Shown: one piece after another, positions 1 to 7,737 of the stretch
Layout: each line of letters opens with the position of its first letter
How positions within the stretch are numbered: position 1 is the first letter of the stretch
Assembly (NCBI GenBank): GCA_002306945.1
Contig: DBTH01000045.1
Location: 457-21,107, forward strand
Direction of reading: 5' to 3'
DNA: 20,651 nucleotides
Source of the DNA: Methylacidiphilaceae bacterium UBA1321
Lineage (GTDB): Bacteria > Verrucomicrobiota > Verrucomicrobiia > Methylacidiphilales > UBA1321
Position numbers and translations under genes: made by a program
The notes under the pieces: generated by a model
What the model was told of the DNA's origin: nothing
Database searches by the model: none
The model's input: only the letters and a program-made list of their open reading frames with translations

Positions 1-1490
1 GCGTCGACCGGCTCGCCGTTGACGAGCATGTCCATCTTCACCAGATCGGCGACGCGGTAGGGCGCGTACTCGTAATCCATCGATCCGTAACCGCGTGTGA
101 TCGACTTGATGCGGTCGTTGAAGTCGACCAGAATTTCGTTAAGCGGCAGGTCGCAACGCAGCATGATGCGGCGGTTGTCGAGCGATTCGGTGTGTTCGCA
201 GATACCGCGCTTTTCCATGATGAGCTGCATGATGTCGCCGATATTCTCGTTCGGCACCATGATGAAGGCGCGAACCATCGGTTCAAGGATTTCCTGAATG
301 ACGGACGGATCGGGCATCTGCATCGGATTGTCGAGCATGAAGACTTCGCCGTTGGTACGGTGAATTTCGTACACGACGCTCGGATAGGTGGCGATGATGT
401 CGATGTTGTACTCGCGACGAAGCCGCTCTTGAACGATCTCCATGTGGAGCAGGCCAAGGAAGCCGCAGCGGAATCCGAAGCCGAGCGCGGCGGAACTTTC
501 CTGCTGGAAGGTCAAGGCGGGGTCGTTGAGTTGAAACTTGGCCACCGCGGCGCGCAGTTGTTCGAACTCGGCGGTGTTGATCGGATAAATGCCGCTGAAA
601 ACCATCGGAGTGACGTCCTTGAAACCGGGCAATTGAGTCTTGGCCGGTTGCAGGCTGTTGGTGATGGTCTCGCCGATTTTCACGTCGCTGGCGGCTTTGA
701 TATTGCCGATGAGATAACCGACGTCGCCGGGTTCCAGCTTATCGACCTTCATCGGTTTCGGAGTGAAAATACCAACCTCTTTCACATCGTGCGTGCTCCC
801 CGAATGCATCAGCATGATCTGGGTTCCCGCGCGAAGCGTGCCGGAGAAATTACGCACGTAGGTCACAACGCCGCGATAGGTGTCGAAAAGGGAATCGAAA
901 ACCAGACAGCGCAAAATGTCATCCCCCAGGCTCGGCGGCGGCGGGATGCGCTCGACAATGGCTTCCAGGATTTCCTCAATGCCGATGCCGGCCTTGGCGC
1001 TGGCCATGATCGCTTCTTCCTTCGGAATGGTGAGAATATCCTCAAGCTGCCTCTTGACGGTTTCAATATCGGCGCTGGGCAGATCGATCTTGTTGATGAC
1101 CGGTATGAGCTTGAGCCCCTGCTTGTTGGCGAGGTGGACGTTGGCGACGGTCTGGGCTTCAACTCCCTGCGCCGCATCGACAATGAGAAGCGCCCCTTCG
1201 CATGCGGAAAGACTGCGGGAAACTTCGTAGGAGAAATCGACGTGTCCGGGAGTGTCGATCAGGTTGAGCTTGTAAGTCTGGCCGTTTTTGGCCTTGTAAT
1301 GCATCGTCACCGGGTGCGCCTTGATGGTGATGCCGCGTTCGCGTTCGAGATCCATCGAGTCGAGAAGCTGGTTCTGCATCTCCCGGTCGGTAATGGTGCC
1401 GGTGGCCTGCAACAGACGATCCGAAAGGGTCGTCTTGCCGTGGTCGACGTGGGCAATAATACAAAAATTACGAGTCAATTCCTGAGACAT
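1..1490 (-). CDS. lepA: Elongation factor 4 (LepA), 3' end cut off by window edge
   Basis: LepA is a ribosome-bound translational GTPase that back-translocates or remodels stalled ribosomes; it acts in the cytoplasm and at the membrane. The reading frame starts at the ATG at 1488-1490 and stays open to the window edge, giving 496 complete codons of the usual roughly 600, so about 100 C-terminal residues lie outside. All five GTPase signatures are visible: the P-loop AHVDHGKT (residues 13-20), RGIT in switch I, DTPGH in switch II, NKID and SAK. Later segments such as FGFRCGFLGLLHMEI and the GYGSMDYEY region are typical of LepA and separate it from EF-G and TypA. A GGAAG Shine-Dalgarno sequence lies about 4 bases upstream of the ATG. 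A 220-bp gap separates it from rpe, so it probably has its own promoter. Nothing suggests it belongs to the neighbouring accessory genes. Confidence 0.96.
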   Translation of the reverse strand, partial: MSQELTRNFCIIAHVDHGKTTLSDRLLQATGTITDREMQNQLLDSMDLERERGITIKAHPVTMHYKAKNGQTYKLNLIDTPGHVDFSYEVSRSLSACEGALLIVDAAQGVEAQTVANVHLANKQGLKLIPVINKIDLPSADIETVKRQLEDILTIPKEEAIMASAKAGIGIEEILEAIVERIPPPPSLGDDILRCLVFDSLFDTYRGVVTYVRNFSGTLRAGTQIMLMHSGSTHDVKEVGIFTPKPMKVDKLEPGDVGYLIGNIKAASDVKIGETITNSLQPAKTQLPGFKDVTPMVFSGIYPINTAEFEQLRAAVAKFQLNDPALTFQQESSAALGFGFRCGFLGLLHMEIVQERLRREYNIDIIATYPSVVYEIHRTNGEVFMLDNPMQMPDPSVIQEILEPMVRAFIMVPNENIGDIMQLIMEKRGICEHTESLDNRRIMLRCDLPLNEILVDFNDRIKSITRGYGSMDYEYAPYRVADLVKMDMLVNGEPVD

Positions 1491-1535
1491 GAAACTTCCA
1501 TCCTATCTGAAAATATCCAGAACTAAACCTTTTAG

Positions 1536-1688
1536 ACGGAATTAACGAAATTGACGAATTGAAAAAACAAGAGAGGACTAAATTGAGAAAAGGAACGCGC
1601 TCACAAGGCGTTTCTTTTTTGCGCAAATCTCAACAGGAGAACCTATTGCCCAAATCTATCGTTTCCAAATATTTCCCGTAAATTCCGT
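1536..1688. repeat. Inverted pair of 9-nt-period intergenic repeats between rpe and lepA
   Basis: At 1536-1561 the plus strand carries three degenerate tandem units: ACGGAATTA, ACGAAATTG, ACGAATTG. At 1677-1688 the same pattern appears inverted: CGTAAATTCCGT is the reverse complement of ACGGAATTTACG, matching 11 of 12 bases of ACGGAATTAACG at 1536-1547. The two arms enclose about 130 bp that contain a hairpin (1588-1618). The function is unknown. It could be a dispersed intergenic repeat or part of the lepA promoter region. Confidence 0.4.
1588..1618 (-). terminator. Candidate hairpin terminator after gloA-rpe
   Basis: AAAAGGAACGC (1588-1598) can pair with GCGTTTCTTTT (1608-1618) across a 9-nt loop. 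The stem is 11 bp with one G-U wobble. It is flanked by A on one side and T on the other, so it could act in either direction. It lies about 90 bp past the rpe stop on the minus strand, between rpe and lepA, where a terminator would be expected. The stem is A/T-rich at its base, so its strength is uncertain. Confidence 0.4.
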
Positions 1689-1710
1689 TCATTCGGTTCA
1701 AAAAACTTCT

Positions 1711-2391
1711 TCAACCTCCCGCAGAGACTTCCGCCGCGCGGGCGCGCAATTCCTTGACCGCTGCCGTGGCATCGGCTTTGCCGAAAATCGAGGTTCCCGC
1801 AACGATGACGTTGGCTCCCGCCGCAACGGAAGGCCCGATCGTGTCGGTCGTCAACCCGCCGTCAACTTCGATGTCGAAGTCCAGCCCGTGTTGTTCTCGG
1901 TAGGCGACCGCCTGGCGGATCTTGTCGAGCACCTCGACGATGAACGGTTGACCGCCAAAGCCGGGATTGACCGTCATGCAAAGCAACAAATCAATCTTCT
2001 TCAAAATGGAACCGCAATTCTGGAACAGCGTCATCGGATTGATCGAGAGTCCGCATTTACACCCCATGCCGCGAATGATCTCCAGCGTGCGGCGCACATC
2101 GTGATAGGCTTCCAGGTGAACGGTGAGAATGTCCGCTCCCGCTTCGATGAAGGTGCGCGCATAACGATCCGGCTGCTGAATCATCAAATGCACATCCAGC
2201 GGCACCTTGGTGATGCGCTTGAGAGTGGCGACAAATTCGGGACCGAAACTCAGGTTCGGCACGAAATGGCCATCCATGATGTCGACATGGATATAATCAA
2301 CTCCAGCCGCTTCGACACGGCGTACTTCGTTTTCGATCTGCGCCAGGTTGCAGGCGAGCATCGACGGGGCAATTTTCAGAGGCTTCTTCAT
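1711..2391 (-). CDS. rpe: Ribulose-phosphate 3-epimerase
   Basis: This enzyme interconverts D-ribulose 5-phosphate and D-xylulose 5-phosphate in the pentose phosphate pathway, in the cytoplasm. The 226-residue length is normal for this TIM-barrel family. Diagnostic motifs are present in order: APSMLACN at the N-terminus, HVDIMDGHFVPN (residues 35-46), LDVHLM (65-70), MTVNPGFGGQ (139-148) and EVDGG (175-179). His35, Asp37, His68 and Asp177 match the metal ligands and catalytic acid/base pair of the family. The start ATG at 2389-2391 overlaps the stop of the upstream gloA-like gene in an ATGA arrangement. Translation is therefore probably coupled and the start is well supported. A candidate terminator follows at 1588-1618. 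No anomalies were seen. Confidence 0.96.
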   Translation of the reverse strand: MKKPLKIAPSMLACNLAQIENEVRRVEAAGVDYIHVDIMDGHFVPNLSFGPEFVATLKRITKVPLDVHLMIQQPDRYARTFIEAGADILTVHLEAYHDVRRTLEIIRGMGCKCGLSINPMTLFQNCGSILKKIDLLLCMTVNPGFGGQPFIVEVLDKIRQAVAYREQHGLDFDIEVDGGLTTDTIGPSVAAGANVIVAGTSIFGKADATAAVKELRARAAEVSAGG

Positions 2392-2768
2392 TTCTTCCGT
2401 TCAATCAATTCTACTTCGTAGCCTTCCGGTCCGTCGATGAAGGCAAAGCGCGTACCCGAACCGCTGACGGTCGGGCCATCGCTCAAGGGGTAACCCTTCG
2501 CGGTCGAAGCCTTGGCAAACGCCTCAATGCTGTCAACCTCAAAGGCCAAATGCGTCAAATCCGCTTGCACCTTGACTTCCCCCGCTGCCGGATAATGACA
2601 AATCTCGATCAACTCCTCGCTCTGCGGCGCTTTGAAGAATACCAGCGTCGATCCCCGGGGGGAAACGTTGCGCTGGACTTCGCTCAAGCCAAGGACTTCC
2701 TTGTAAAAGTAAACGGTCTTGTCCAAATCGTTCACCCGATAACGCGTGTGCAGGAGCTTGTTGACCAT
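2388..2768 (-). CDS. gloA: Glyoxalase I-like (lactoylglutathione lyase, VOC superfamily) protein
   Basis: This is a small metalloenzyme of the vicinal oxygen chelate fold. Glyoxalase I isomerises the hemithioacetal of methylglyoxal and glutathione to S-lactoylglutathione. The 126 residues follow the bacterial GloA pattern: LLHTRYRV at the start, LDKTVYFYKEVLGL, an ELIEICHY strand, LTHLAFEV, and IDGPEGYEVELIE at the end. His7, Glu55, His73 and Glu120 fall where the four metal ligands of GloA lie. The short length and the intact ligand set favour GloA over other VOC enzymes, but substrate cannot be proved from sequence; a related VOC isomerase or epimerase remains possible. It is the first gene of a two-gene unit with rpe (4-bp overlap). 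The Shine-Dalgarno signal is weak (GGGAA, about 11 bases upstream). Confidence 0.85.
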   Translation of the reverse strand: MVNKLLHTRYRVNDLDKTVYFYKEVLGLSEVQRNVSPRGSTLVFFKAPQSEELIEICHYPAAGEVKVQADLTHLAFEVDSIEAFAKASTAKGYPLSDGPTVSGSGTRFAFIDGPEGYEVELIERKK

Positions 2769-3165
2769 AGCTATTCAATTTCCCAGCGTTCTTTAACCCT
2801 GTCAAGCAACGCTATTGGAAGCGCTCGGCCAAAACCTGTCCGGCAGTCCAAGGCAGGTGCTTTTCCAACGACGCTGGATAGCAGGCTGCTGAAAAAGTCG
2901 CGTGAGCCGCGTTGCGAGACGATTTCCGCTCAATGAGCGACTGCGAACATCGAATCAGATCCATGGTGACGGCAAAAAACGGAATAGTTGCGGGCTAACT
3001 CGTTTTTGGGAAAGCAACTATCGGTACACTCAATGAGCCTCCCTTCTCAGAGCCTAAGCTTGAACAGGGTCGAAAATGTCAAGAAAAGGAGCGTCTCCTC
3101 TATGGAAATAGTCTTAAAGTTACCGTAGCCTTATTAACGCCAACAAACTCCAAGGACGACACACT
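2769..3165. other. 397-bp gene-free region with short repeats between gloA and the PEP-CTERM gene
   Basis: No convincing reading frame was found on either strand. Visible items are the following. The 10-mer CTCAATGAGC, itself nearly palindromic, occurs at 2929-2938 and again at 3029-3038, exactly 100 bp apart. A segment GGCTGCTGAAAAAGTCG (2884-2900) sits beside the near-palindrome AGCAGGCTGCT (2880-2890) and resembles an insertion-sequence end from memory only. A 5-bp hairpin AGGAG-CGT-CTCCT lies at 3087-3099. The leader of the plus-strand gene at 3166 has an AAGGAC Shine-Dalgarno sequence at 3152-3157. I could not identify a convincing promoter for that gene. Confidence 0.5.
2777..2805 (-). 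promoter_or_regulatory. Weak candidate sigma70-type promoter for gloA-rpe
   Basis: On the minus strand a perfect TTGACA (-35; plus-strand 2800-2805) is followed after 17 bp by GAAATT (2777-2782), which matches only 3 of 6 bases of TATAAT. It sits just upstream of the gloA-like start at 2768, so any leader would be very short. The -35 match is good and the -10 match is poor. Confidence 0.25.
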
Positions 3166-5334
3166 ATGATCCGAGCTCTTCGATATGTCTTCATCACCTG
3201 CCTGACCGCCTTCGTTGTCACCGCCTCTGCACAGGCGGCGTCAAGAACGTGGAACAACACCGGAACGGATTTCAATACTGCAGGCAGTTGGACGGGAGGC
3301 GTGCCGGTGACTGGTGACGCGGCCTACTTCAGTACCGCGGCAACGACGCTGCCGGATGTGAGCGCCGACATTTCCTTGCTGCAATTAAACTTCAGCACCG
3401 CGGCATCATCGGGTTATGAGCTGACGAGCGCCAGCGGTCATGCCATCACGTTGACTGCCACGGGAACCGGCAACAGCAGTGCCATTCGAACCTCCAATAC
3501 TTCCGGAACGAATACCATTAGTGTGAATCTGGTTCTTGGTGCGGCTGCAGGAACGACTCAAACGTTTGCTCAGGTGAGTGGCGGCACTCTTGTGATCAAT
3601 GGCATCATCTCCGGTGGTAGCTCCACTTCCATCTTGAGCTTGAACGGCGGCGGTTCCTCCGGGTTGATCAAGCTCACCGGTAATAACACCTTCCTGAGCA
3701 ATGTGGAATTTCTCGGTACTGGCTCCAATATCAGCATTAGTTCCATGAACAACCTCGGAGCGGGATCGTCGATTTATTTCTCCAGCAGCGCCAACTTGAA
3801 GTATACCGGTGCGGGTGAAACCACCAATCGCACGATCTATCTCAACAATGCGTCGGGAGGGACTATTGACACCTCCGCTGCCACAGGCGCACTCATCCTC
3901 TCGGGAAATCTGTCCGGCACGGTAGCGGGAGCCAAGACGTTGACACTGTCCGGGAATACCACGGTGGCGAGCGAGTATTCGGGCAAAATCAGCGATGGCA
4001 CGGGGACAACCTCTATCAAGCTGGCCAGCGGGAAGTGGATTCTTTCGGGCAATAATGATTTCACCGGCGGCGTCCTTCTCAATAACAACGTAACCCTCGG
4101 CATCAAGAGTTCGACGGCTCTGGGAACGGGTACTTTCACCATCAGCGGTTCCACCTTCGACAACGTGTCCGGCTCGGCTCTGACTCTCACCAACAATAAC
4201 GCGATTAATTTCAGCGCTTCGACGGCTACCTTCAGCGGCACCAACGATCTGAATTTGGGGACAGGTGCAGTGACGGTGACCAGCAATCTGACGCTTACGG
4301 TTTCGGGTTCCACACTCACCCTTGGCGGTGACATCGCCAGCGCGACCAACACGTTGACCAAAAGCGGCACAGGCCGGCTCGTTCTTTCCGGCGCCAACAA
4401 TCTTACGGGCAAGACCGTCATCCTCGGCGGCACGCTCCAATTCGCCAAGAGGGCTTCACTCTACAACGCCAACACGGCGAACTGGACATCAGCCAACATC
4501 ATCGTCAGCAGTGGCGCGACATTGGCCGTCAACGTGGGCGGCACGAATGAATTCACCTCGTCCGACGTCGATGCTCTCCGTGCTTTGGGAGCCACCAGCA
4601 CCGGGTTCAGATCGGGTTCTTCGATCGGGTTCGACACCACCAACGCCTCTGGCGGCAAATTCACCTACGGTTCGAATATTTCCAATCCAAACTCCGGAGC
4701 CAATGCCCTGGGAGTCGTCAAGCTGGGCAGCGGCACCCTTGAGTTGACGGGCAGCAATACCTACACCGGCGCCACGGCGGTCAACTCCGGCACCCTGCTG
4801 GAAAACGGCACCAGCACCGGCAGCGCCTTCACCGTCAATGCGGCAACTCTCGGCGGCCACGGAACAATCAATGGCTTGGTAACCACATCGGGCGTCACCA
4901 GTATTTTGGATGCGGATGGTACCTTCACGCTGGCGGGCGGCCTGAATGCGGCGGCGGGAGCGACGTTCAATTACGGACTGGGCAGCACCCCCGACTTTCT
5001 CAACCTCGGCTCCGGAGTCTTCACCGGCAGTACGGCTGCCAACGGCCTCGTTTTCAACTTCTCCAACCTTGGGGATGCGCAGGCGTTCACCACCTACACC
5101 CTCCTCACTTTCGGTTCCTCCAGTGACCTGGATGTCGCGGACTTGCTGGCGATATTGCCTTCCGGTTGGGTGCTCAACACCAACTTTGGTACGGACAATA
5201 GCGGCTTCCTCATCACCTCGACATCCCTCCAGGTGCAATTCGCCGCAGTGCCTGAGCCCTCGACCTGGGCAATGTTGATCGGTAGCGTTTCGCTTCTCTT
5301 CACCTTGGCCCGCCGTCAACGCCGTCGGGCCTGA
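3166..5334 (+). CDS. Secreted PEP-CTERM protein with autotransporter-type beta-strand repeats
   Basis: This 722-residue protein is predicted to be exported and sorted to the cell surface. It begins with a Sec signal peptide (hydrophobic core about residues 6-20, likely cleavage after AQAA). The mature part is rich in Gly, Ser, Thr and Asn. At least four copies of the autotransporter-associated beta-strand repeat are visible, near residues 165-185, 283-305, 396-426 (LTKSGTGRLVLSGANN) and 517-545 (VKLGSGTLELTGSNTYTG). Such repeats form a parallel beta-helix. The C-terminus (695-722) is a textbook PEP-CTERM signal: VPEPSTW, a hydrophobic helix, then a basic RRQRRR tail. That signal is recognised by an exosortase, which is not encoded here. 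There is no autotransporter beta-barrel, so the repeat name does not imply type V secretion. An AAGGAC Shine-Dalgarno sequence lies 8-9 bases before the ATG. A role as adhesin or extracellular matrix/substrate-binding protein is inference. Confidence 0.88.
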   Translation: MIRALRYVFITCLTAFVVTASAQAASRTWNNTGTDFNTAGSWTGGVPVTGDAAYFSTAATTLPDVSADISLLQLNFSTAASSGYELTSASGHAITLTATGTGNSSAIRTSNTSGTNTISVNLVLGAAAGTTQTFAQVSGGTLVINGIISGGSSTSILSLNGGGSSGLIKLTGNNTFLSNVEFLGTGSNISISSMNNLGAGSSIYFSSSANLKYTGAGETTNRTIYLNNASGGTIDTSAATGALILSGNLSGTVAGAKTLTLSGNTTVASEYSGKISDGTGTTSIKLASGKWILSGNNDFTGGVLLNNNVTLGIKSSTALGTGTFTISGSTFDNVSGSALTLTNNNAINFSASTATFSGTNDLNLGTGAVTVTSNLTLTVSGSTLTLGGDIASATNTLTKSGTGRLVLSGANNLTGKTVILGGTLQFAKRASLYNANTANWTSANIIVSSGATLAVNVGGTNEFTSSDVDALRALGATSTGFRSGSSIGFDTTNASGGKFTYGSNISNPNSGANALGVVKLGSGTLELTGSNTYTGATAVNSGTLLENGTSTGSAFTVNAATLGGHGTINGLVTTSGVTSILDADGTFTLAGGLNAAAGATFNYGLGSTPDFLNLGSGVFTGSTAANGLVFNFSNLGDAQAFTTYTLLTFGSSSDLDVADLLAILPSGWVLNTNFGTDNSGFLITSTSLQVQFAAVPEPSTWAMLIGSVSLLFTLARRQRRRA

Positions 5335-5336
5335 TA

Positions 5337-5357
5337 CCCTTTCCCATCAGGAAACGG
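5337..5357 (+). terminator. Weak candidate hairpin after the PEP-CTERM gene
   Basis: TTTCC (5340-5344) pairs with GGAAA (5350-5354) over a 5-nt loop, and the outer CC/GG pairs extend the stem past a C-C mismatch. It starts 2 bp after the stop codon. No T-tract follows, so it may only be a processing or stability element. Confidence 0.2.
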
Positions 5358-5402
5358 CATCAACGCGCGAAGGATTTTATTTCGATTACAGGACACTGCC
5401 CC

Positions 5403-5477
5403 ATGAGCATAACCGCATTCGCCCTAGCGAAGAGGATTGGTGCCTTGTGGTGGCACTGTGCAATGATTACCGCATGA
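5403..5477 (+). CDS. Possible 24-residue leader ORF coupled to the CBM9-like gene
   Basis: A short frame starts at the ATG at 5403 and stops at the TGA at 5475-5477. That stop overlaps the ATG of the next gene (5474) as ATGA. An AGGA Shine-Dalgarno sequence at 5390-5393 sits 9 bases before its start, while the downstream ATG has no clear Shine-Dalgarno of its own. Residues 1-20 are MSITAFALAKRIGALWWHCA, with two adjacent Trp codons. The arrangement suggests translational coupling or a leader peptide. Coding is unproven and a chance frame is quite possible. The alternative GTG start of the next gene (5447) lies inside this ORF. Confidence 0.3.
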   Translation: MSITAFALAKRIGALWWHCAMITA

Positions 5478-6265
5478 AAGCGCTGCCTCTTCTGCTTACA
5501 CTCTCCCTCTTCATGGTTGCGCCCCTTCCGGCCTTCGAGCCTCCGACTCAAGGGCAATTGCCCCGCGCCGAGGCGCGTTACACCCCACGCCCACCGGTTA
5601 TCGATGGCAAATGGAGCCGTGACGAGTGGTCCGCCGCGACTCCGATTCCGTTTCCCTCCGATGCCGCGCATCCGAACCCGAAGCTCACCGATGGCGGTGA
5701 AGTACGCGTCCTCTGGAACGAGGCCGGTGTCTATATCGCCTTTCGCGCCATCGACCAGACGCCCATCCAGGGAGGCACTCCAAACGGCGACCCGCTTTAC
5801 CAGGAGGATGTCTTCGAGATCTTTATCGATCAATCGGCCGATCACCTCCAGTGGTACGAGATCCAGATCGACATGGCGGGTCGCACTTATATCAAGAACC
5901 ACGTTGTCACCACACCGCTGCGTCTGACACCCGAGGGCCGGCTAACGCAGGAATACGTCTTGAGCGAACTCTGGCGCTACGCCATTCCCCAACCGGAGAG
6001 TTCGCAAGTCGCCAGCGTGCGCGACCCGCATACCGGACAGTGGACGGTCGAACTCTTTTTACCGGCTTCCTTTGTTCATCGCCGCGCCGGCGGCGGACCG
6101 ATGACGCCGTGCACGTGGCGGGTCAACTTCGCACGGCATGACTGGACGCAACCCATCGCCTCGGCGGATCGCAAACCGCGCTTCCTTTATTGGGCACCCG
6201 TACTGCCGGGACATCCTCACCTTTCACCTACGTTGATGGGCTACCTGAAGTTGAAAAAATCATGA
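5474..6265 (+). CDS. Secreted CBM9-like carbohydrate-binding protein
   Basis: This is a 263-residue exported protein whose body matches the carbohydrate-binding family 9-like beta-sandwich. The chosen ATG gives a clean signal peptide (MKALPLLLTLSLF..., likely cleaved near residue 20). Family hallmarks follow: PVIDGKWSRDEWSAATPI (about 41-58), VRVLWNEAGVYIAFRAID (78-94), YQEDVFEIFIDQ (109-120) and WYEIQIDMAGRTYIKN (127-142), then a C-terminal strand set ending in FLYWAPV. These proteins bind sugars or act as accessory domains; no catalytic residues are recognised. A GTG at 5447 in the same frame is an alternative start with an AGAGGA about 10 bases upstream, but it would add a polar stretch before the signal sequence. 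The stop overlaps the next gene's ATG (ATGA at 6262-6265), so the two are probably co-translated. It could act as the binding partner of the esterase-like protein that follows. Confidence 0.8.
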   Translation: MKALPLLLTLSLFMVAPLPAFEPPTQGQLPRAEARYTPRPPVIDGKWSRDEWSAATPIPFPSDAAHPNPKLTDGGEVRVLWNEAGVYIAFRAIDQTPIQGGTPNGDPLYQEDVFEIFIDQSADHLQWYEIQIDMAGRTYIKNHVVTTPLRLTPEGRLTQEYVLSELWRYAIPQPESSQVASVRDPHTGQWTVELFLPASFVHRRAGGGPMTPCTWRVNFARHDWTQPIASADRKPRFLYWAPVLPGHPHLSPTLMGYLKLKKS

Positions 6266-7737
6266 AAATCCGCTCCTTAATATTCTCCTCACCGTTTCTT
6301 CTCATTCTTTTCTTCTCCACCGCCATTCGGCTTGGCGCGGCCCTCTCCCTCTCGCCTGTTTTCGGCGACCACATGGTTCTTCAGCGCGACCAACCCATTA
6401 CCGTCTGGGGCACGGCTGCGGCCGGTGCGGAAGTCGCCGTTTCCATCGGGGGAGAACACGCTTCGGTCAAGGCCGACGAGTCCGGGAAATGGCTTGCGAC
6501 GCTCGAAGCGTTGAAGGCTTCCGGCCCGTTTGAACTCTCCGTTTCTTCCGGCACGGAAAAAGACAATGCCAAGGACATCATGATTGGCGATGTCTGGATT
6601 GCCGCGGGTCAATCGAACATGGTGTTCGCCCTGCAATCCACTACCGAATGGCCGCAGGTGCGCGCTGCCGGTGATTTTCCCGCCATCCGCATTTGCAAAC
6701 TGCCTGGCGATTTCTCCTTCACCCCGATGGATAAATACTCGCGCGAAGTACGTTGGGAACCGCTCAACAGCGCCAAGGCCGGGTATTTCTCCGCCGTCGG
6801 TTACCACTTTGCCCGCACCCTTCAGCCCGCCATCGGAGTCACCGTCGGAATCGTCCAGGCATCGGTCGGCGGCACCCAGGTGGAGCAGTGGACGCCCGAG
6901 GCGGCGCTCAAAGCCGCACAGCCGGACAGCCCGCTCTTTGCCGAAAAAGAGAAAGCGCAAGCGGCGCTCGCGGCCGGTTCATCCACCAAGATCGGGCCGA
7001 TGCAGTCCGGCGCCAGCGTCCTCTACAACGGCCTCATTCACCCCATGCGCTACACCAAATTTGCCGGTGTGGTTTGGTATCAGGGAGAGGCCAATACCCG
7101 TTCCAAACGCGATTACCGGCCCGTGCTCAAGACCATGATTCAATCGTGGCGCGAAGTCTTCGCCCAACCGGAGTTACCCTTCGTTCTTGTTCAACTTCCG
7201 AATTTTGGACTGCCCAAGGAGGACGGCTGGATGCGGGTGCAGGAGGCACAACTCATCACCGCGCACGATCTCGGTCTCGGCCTGGTTGTGACCATTGACC
7301 AAGGCTCGGCTGCGACGATCCATCCGCCAAACAAAGCCGAAGTGGGCCGTCGCGCAGGACTGGCAGCGCTTCAAACCGTCTACAAACAAGACGTTGAAGG
7401 AACCTCACCCGTGCCAAAATCCATTATTATCAACGGCGACACAGTTACGGTCGAATTCGAAGGCTTCAAAGGCGATCTCGTACTAAAGGGCGACGCGGTG
7501 AAAGGTTTTGAACTGGCCGGTGTGGATGGCAATTTCCAGGCGGCCACAGCGGAAATCCAGGGTCGCAGTGTTGTCGTTAAAGCAACGATAGTGACTCAGC
7601 CCAAACAGATCCGCTACCTCTGGGCGAACTCTCCCGAAGCCGTCACACTTTTCTCTGCGGCAGGTCTGCCCGCCACCCCGTTCCGCAGCGTGGATGCCAA
7701 CGGCGCGCCCCTCTGGTTTGCGGCTCCCGCGAAGTAA
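6262..7737 (+). CDS. Sialate O-acetylesterase-like protein (SGNH/GDSL-type carbohydrate esterase), exported
   Basis: This 491-residue protein is predicted to be exported and to remove O-acetyl groups from sugars. The ATG at 6262 overlaps the preceding stop and opens a signal peptide (hydrophobic about 11-21). Next comes the family's N-terminal beta-domain with LSPVFGDHMVLQRDQPITVWG (about 30-50). The catalytic part has IAAGQSNM with the nucleophile Ser118, GGT in SVGGTQVEQW, the oxyanion-type block GVVWYQGEANT (269-279), and TIDQGSAATIHPPNK with His354. These are the typical blocks of sialate O-acetylesterases, but many environmental members act on acetylated pectin, xylan or other plant glycans. 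Given the oligogalacturonate-lyase-like gene nearby, deacetylation of a uronic-acid polymer is plausible (inference). The end is 27 bp from the convergent gene at 7765. Length and key residues look intact. Confidence 0.88.
   Translation: MKIRSLIFSSPFLLILFFSTAIRLGAALSLSPVFGDHMVLQRDQPITVWGTAAAGAEVAVSIGGEHASVKADESGKWLATLEALKASGPFELSVSSGTEKDNAKDIMIGDVWIAAGQSNMVFALQSTTEWPQVRAAGDFPAIRICKLPGDFSFTPMDKYSREVRWEPLNSAKAGYFSAVGYHFARTLQPAIGVTVGIVQASVGGTQVEQWTPEAALKAAQPDSPLFAEKEKAQAALAAGSSTKIGPMQSGASVLYNGLIHPMRYTKFAGVVWYQGEANTRSKRDYRPVLKTMIQSWREVFAQPELPFVLVQLPNFGLPKEDGWMRVQEAQLITAHDLGLGLVVTIDQGSAATIHPPNKAEVGRRAGLAALQTVYKQDVEGTSPVPKSIIINGDTVTVEFEGFKGDLVLKGDAVKGFELAGVDGNFQAATAEIQGRSVVVKATIVTQPKQIRYLWANSPEAVTLFSAAGLPATPFRSVDANGAPLWFAAPAK

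Noticed and set aside
192..1526. Long plus-strand open frame (444 codons) across the left end
   Set aside because: It is the antisense shadow of lepA, whose minus-strand translation carries every GTPase motif. The plus-strand translation shows no family features.
3060..3088. TTGAAC as a -35 element for the PEP-CTERM gene
   Set aside because: No acceptable -10 hexamer lies 16-18 bp downstream (the 17-bp position reads GAAAAG).
3406..4440. Long minus-strand frames opposite the PEP-CTERM gene
   Set aside because: They mirror the Gly/Ser/Thr repeat coding of the plus strand and give low-complexity Arg/Glu/Gly-rich translations with no signal peptide or motif.
3166..5334. Type V autotransporter
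   Set aside because: The repeats are of the autotransporter-associated type, but the C-terminus is a PEP-CTERM sorting signal and there is no beta-barrel translocator domain.
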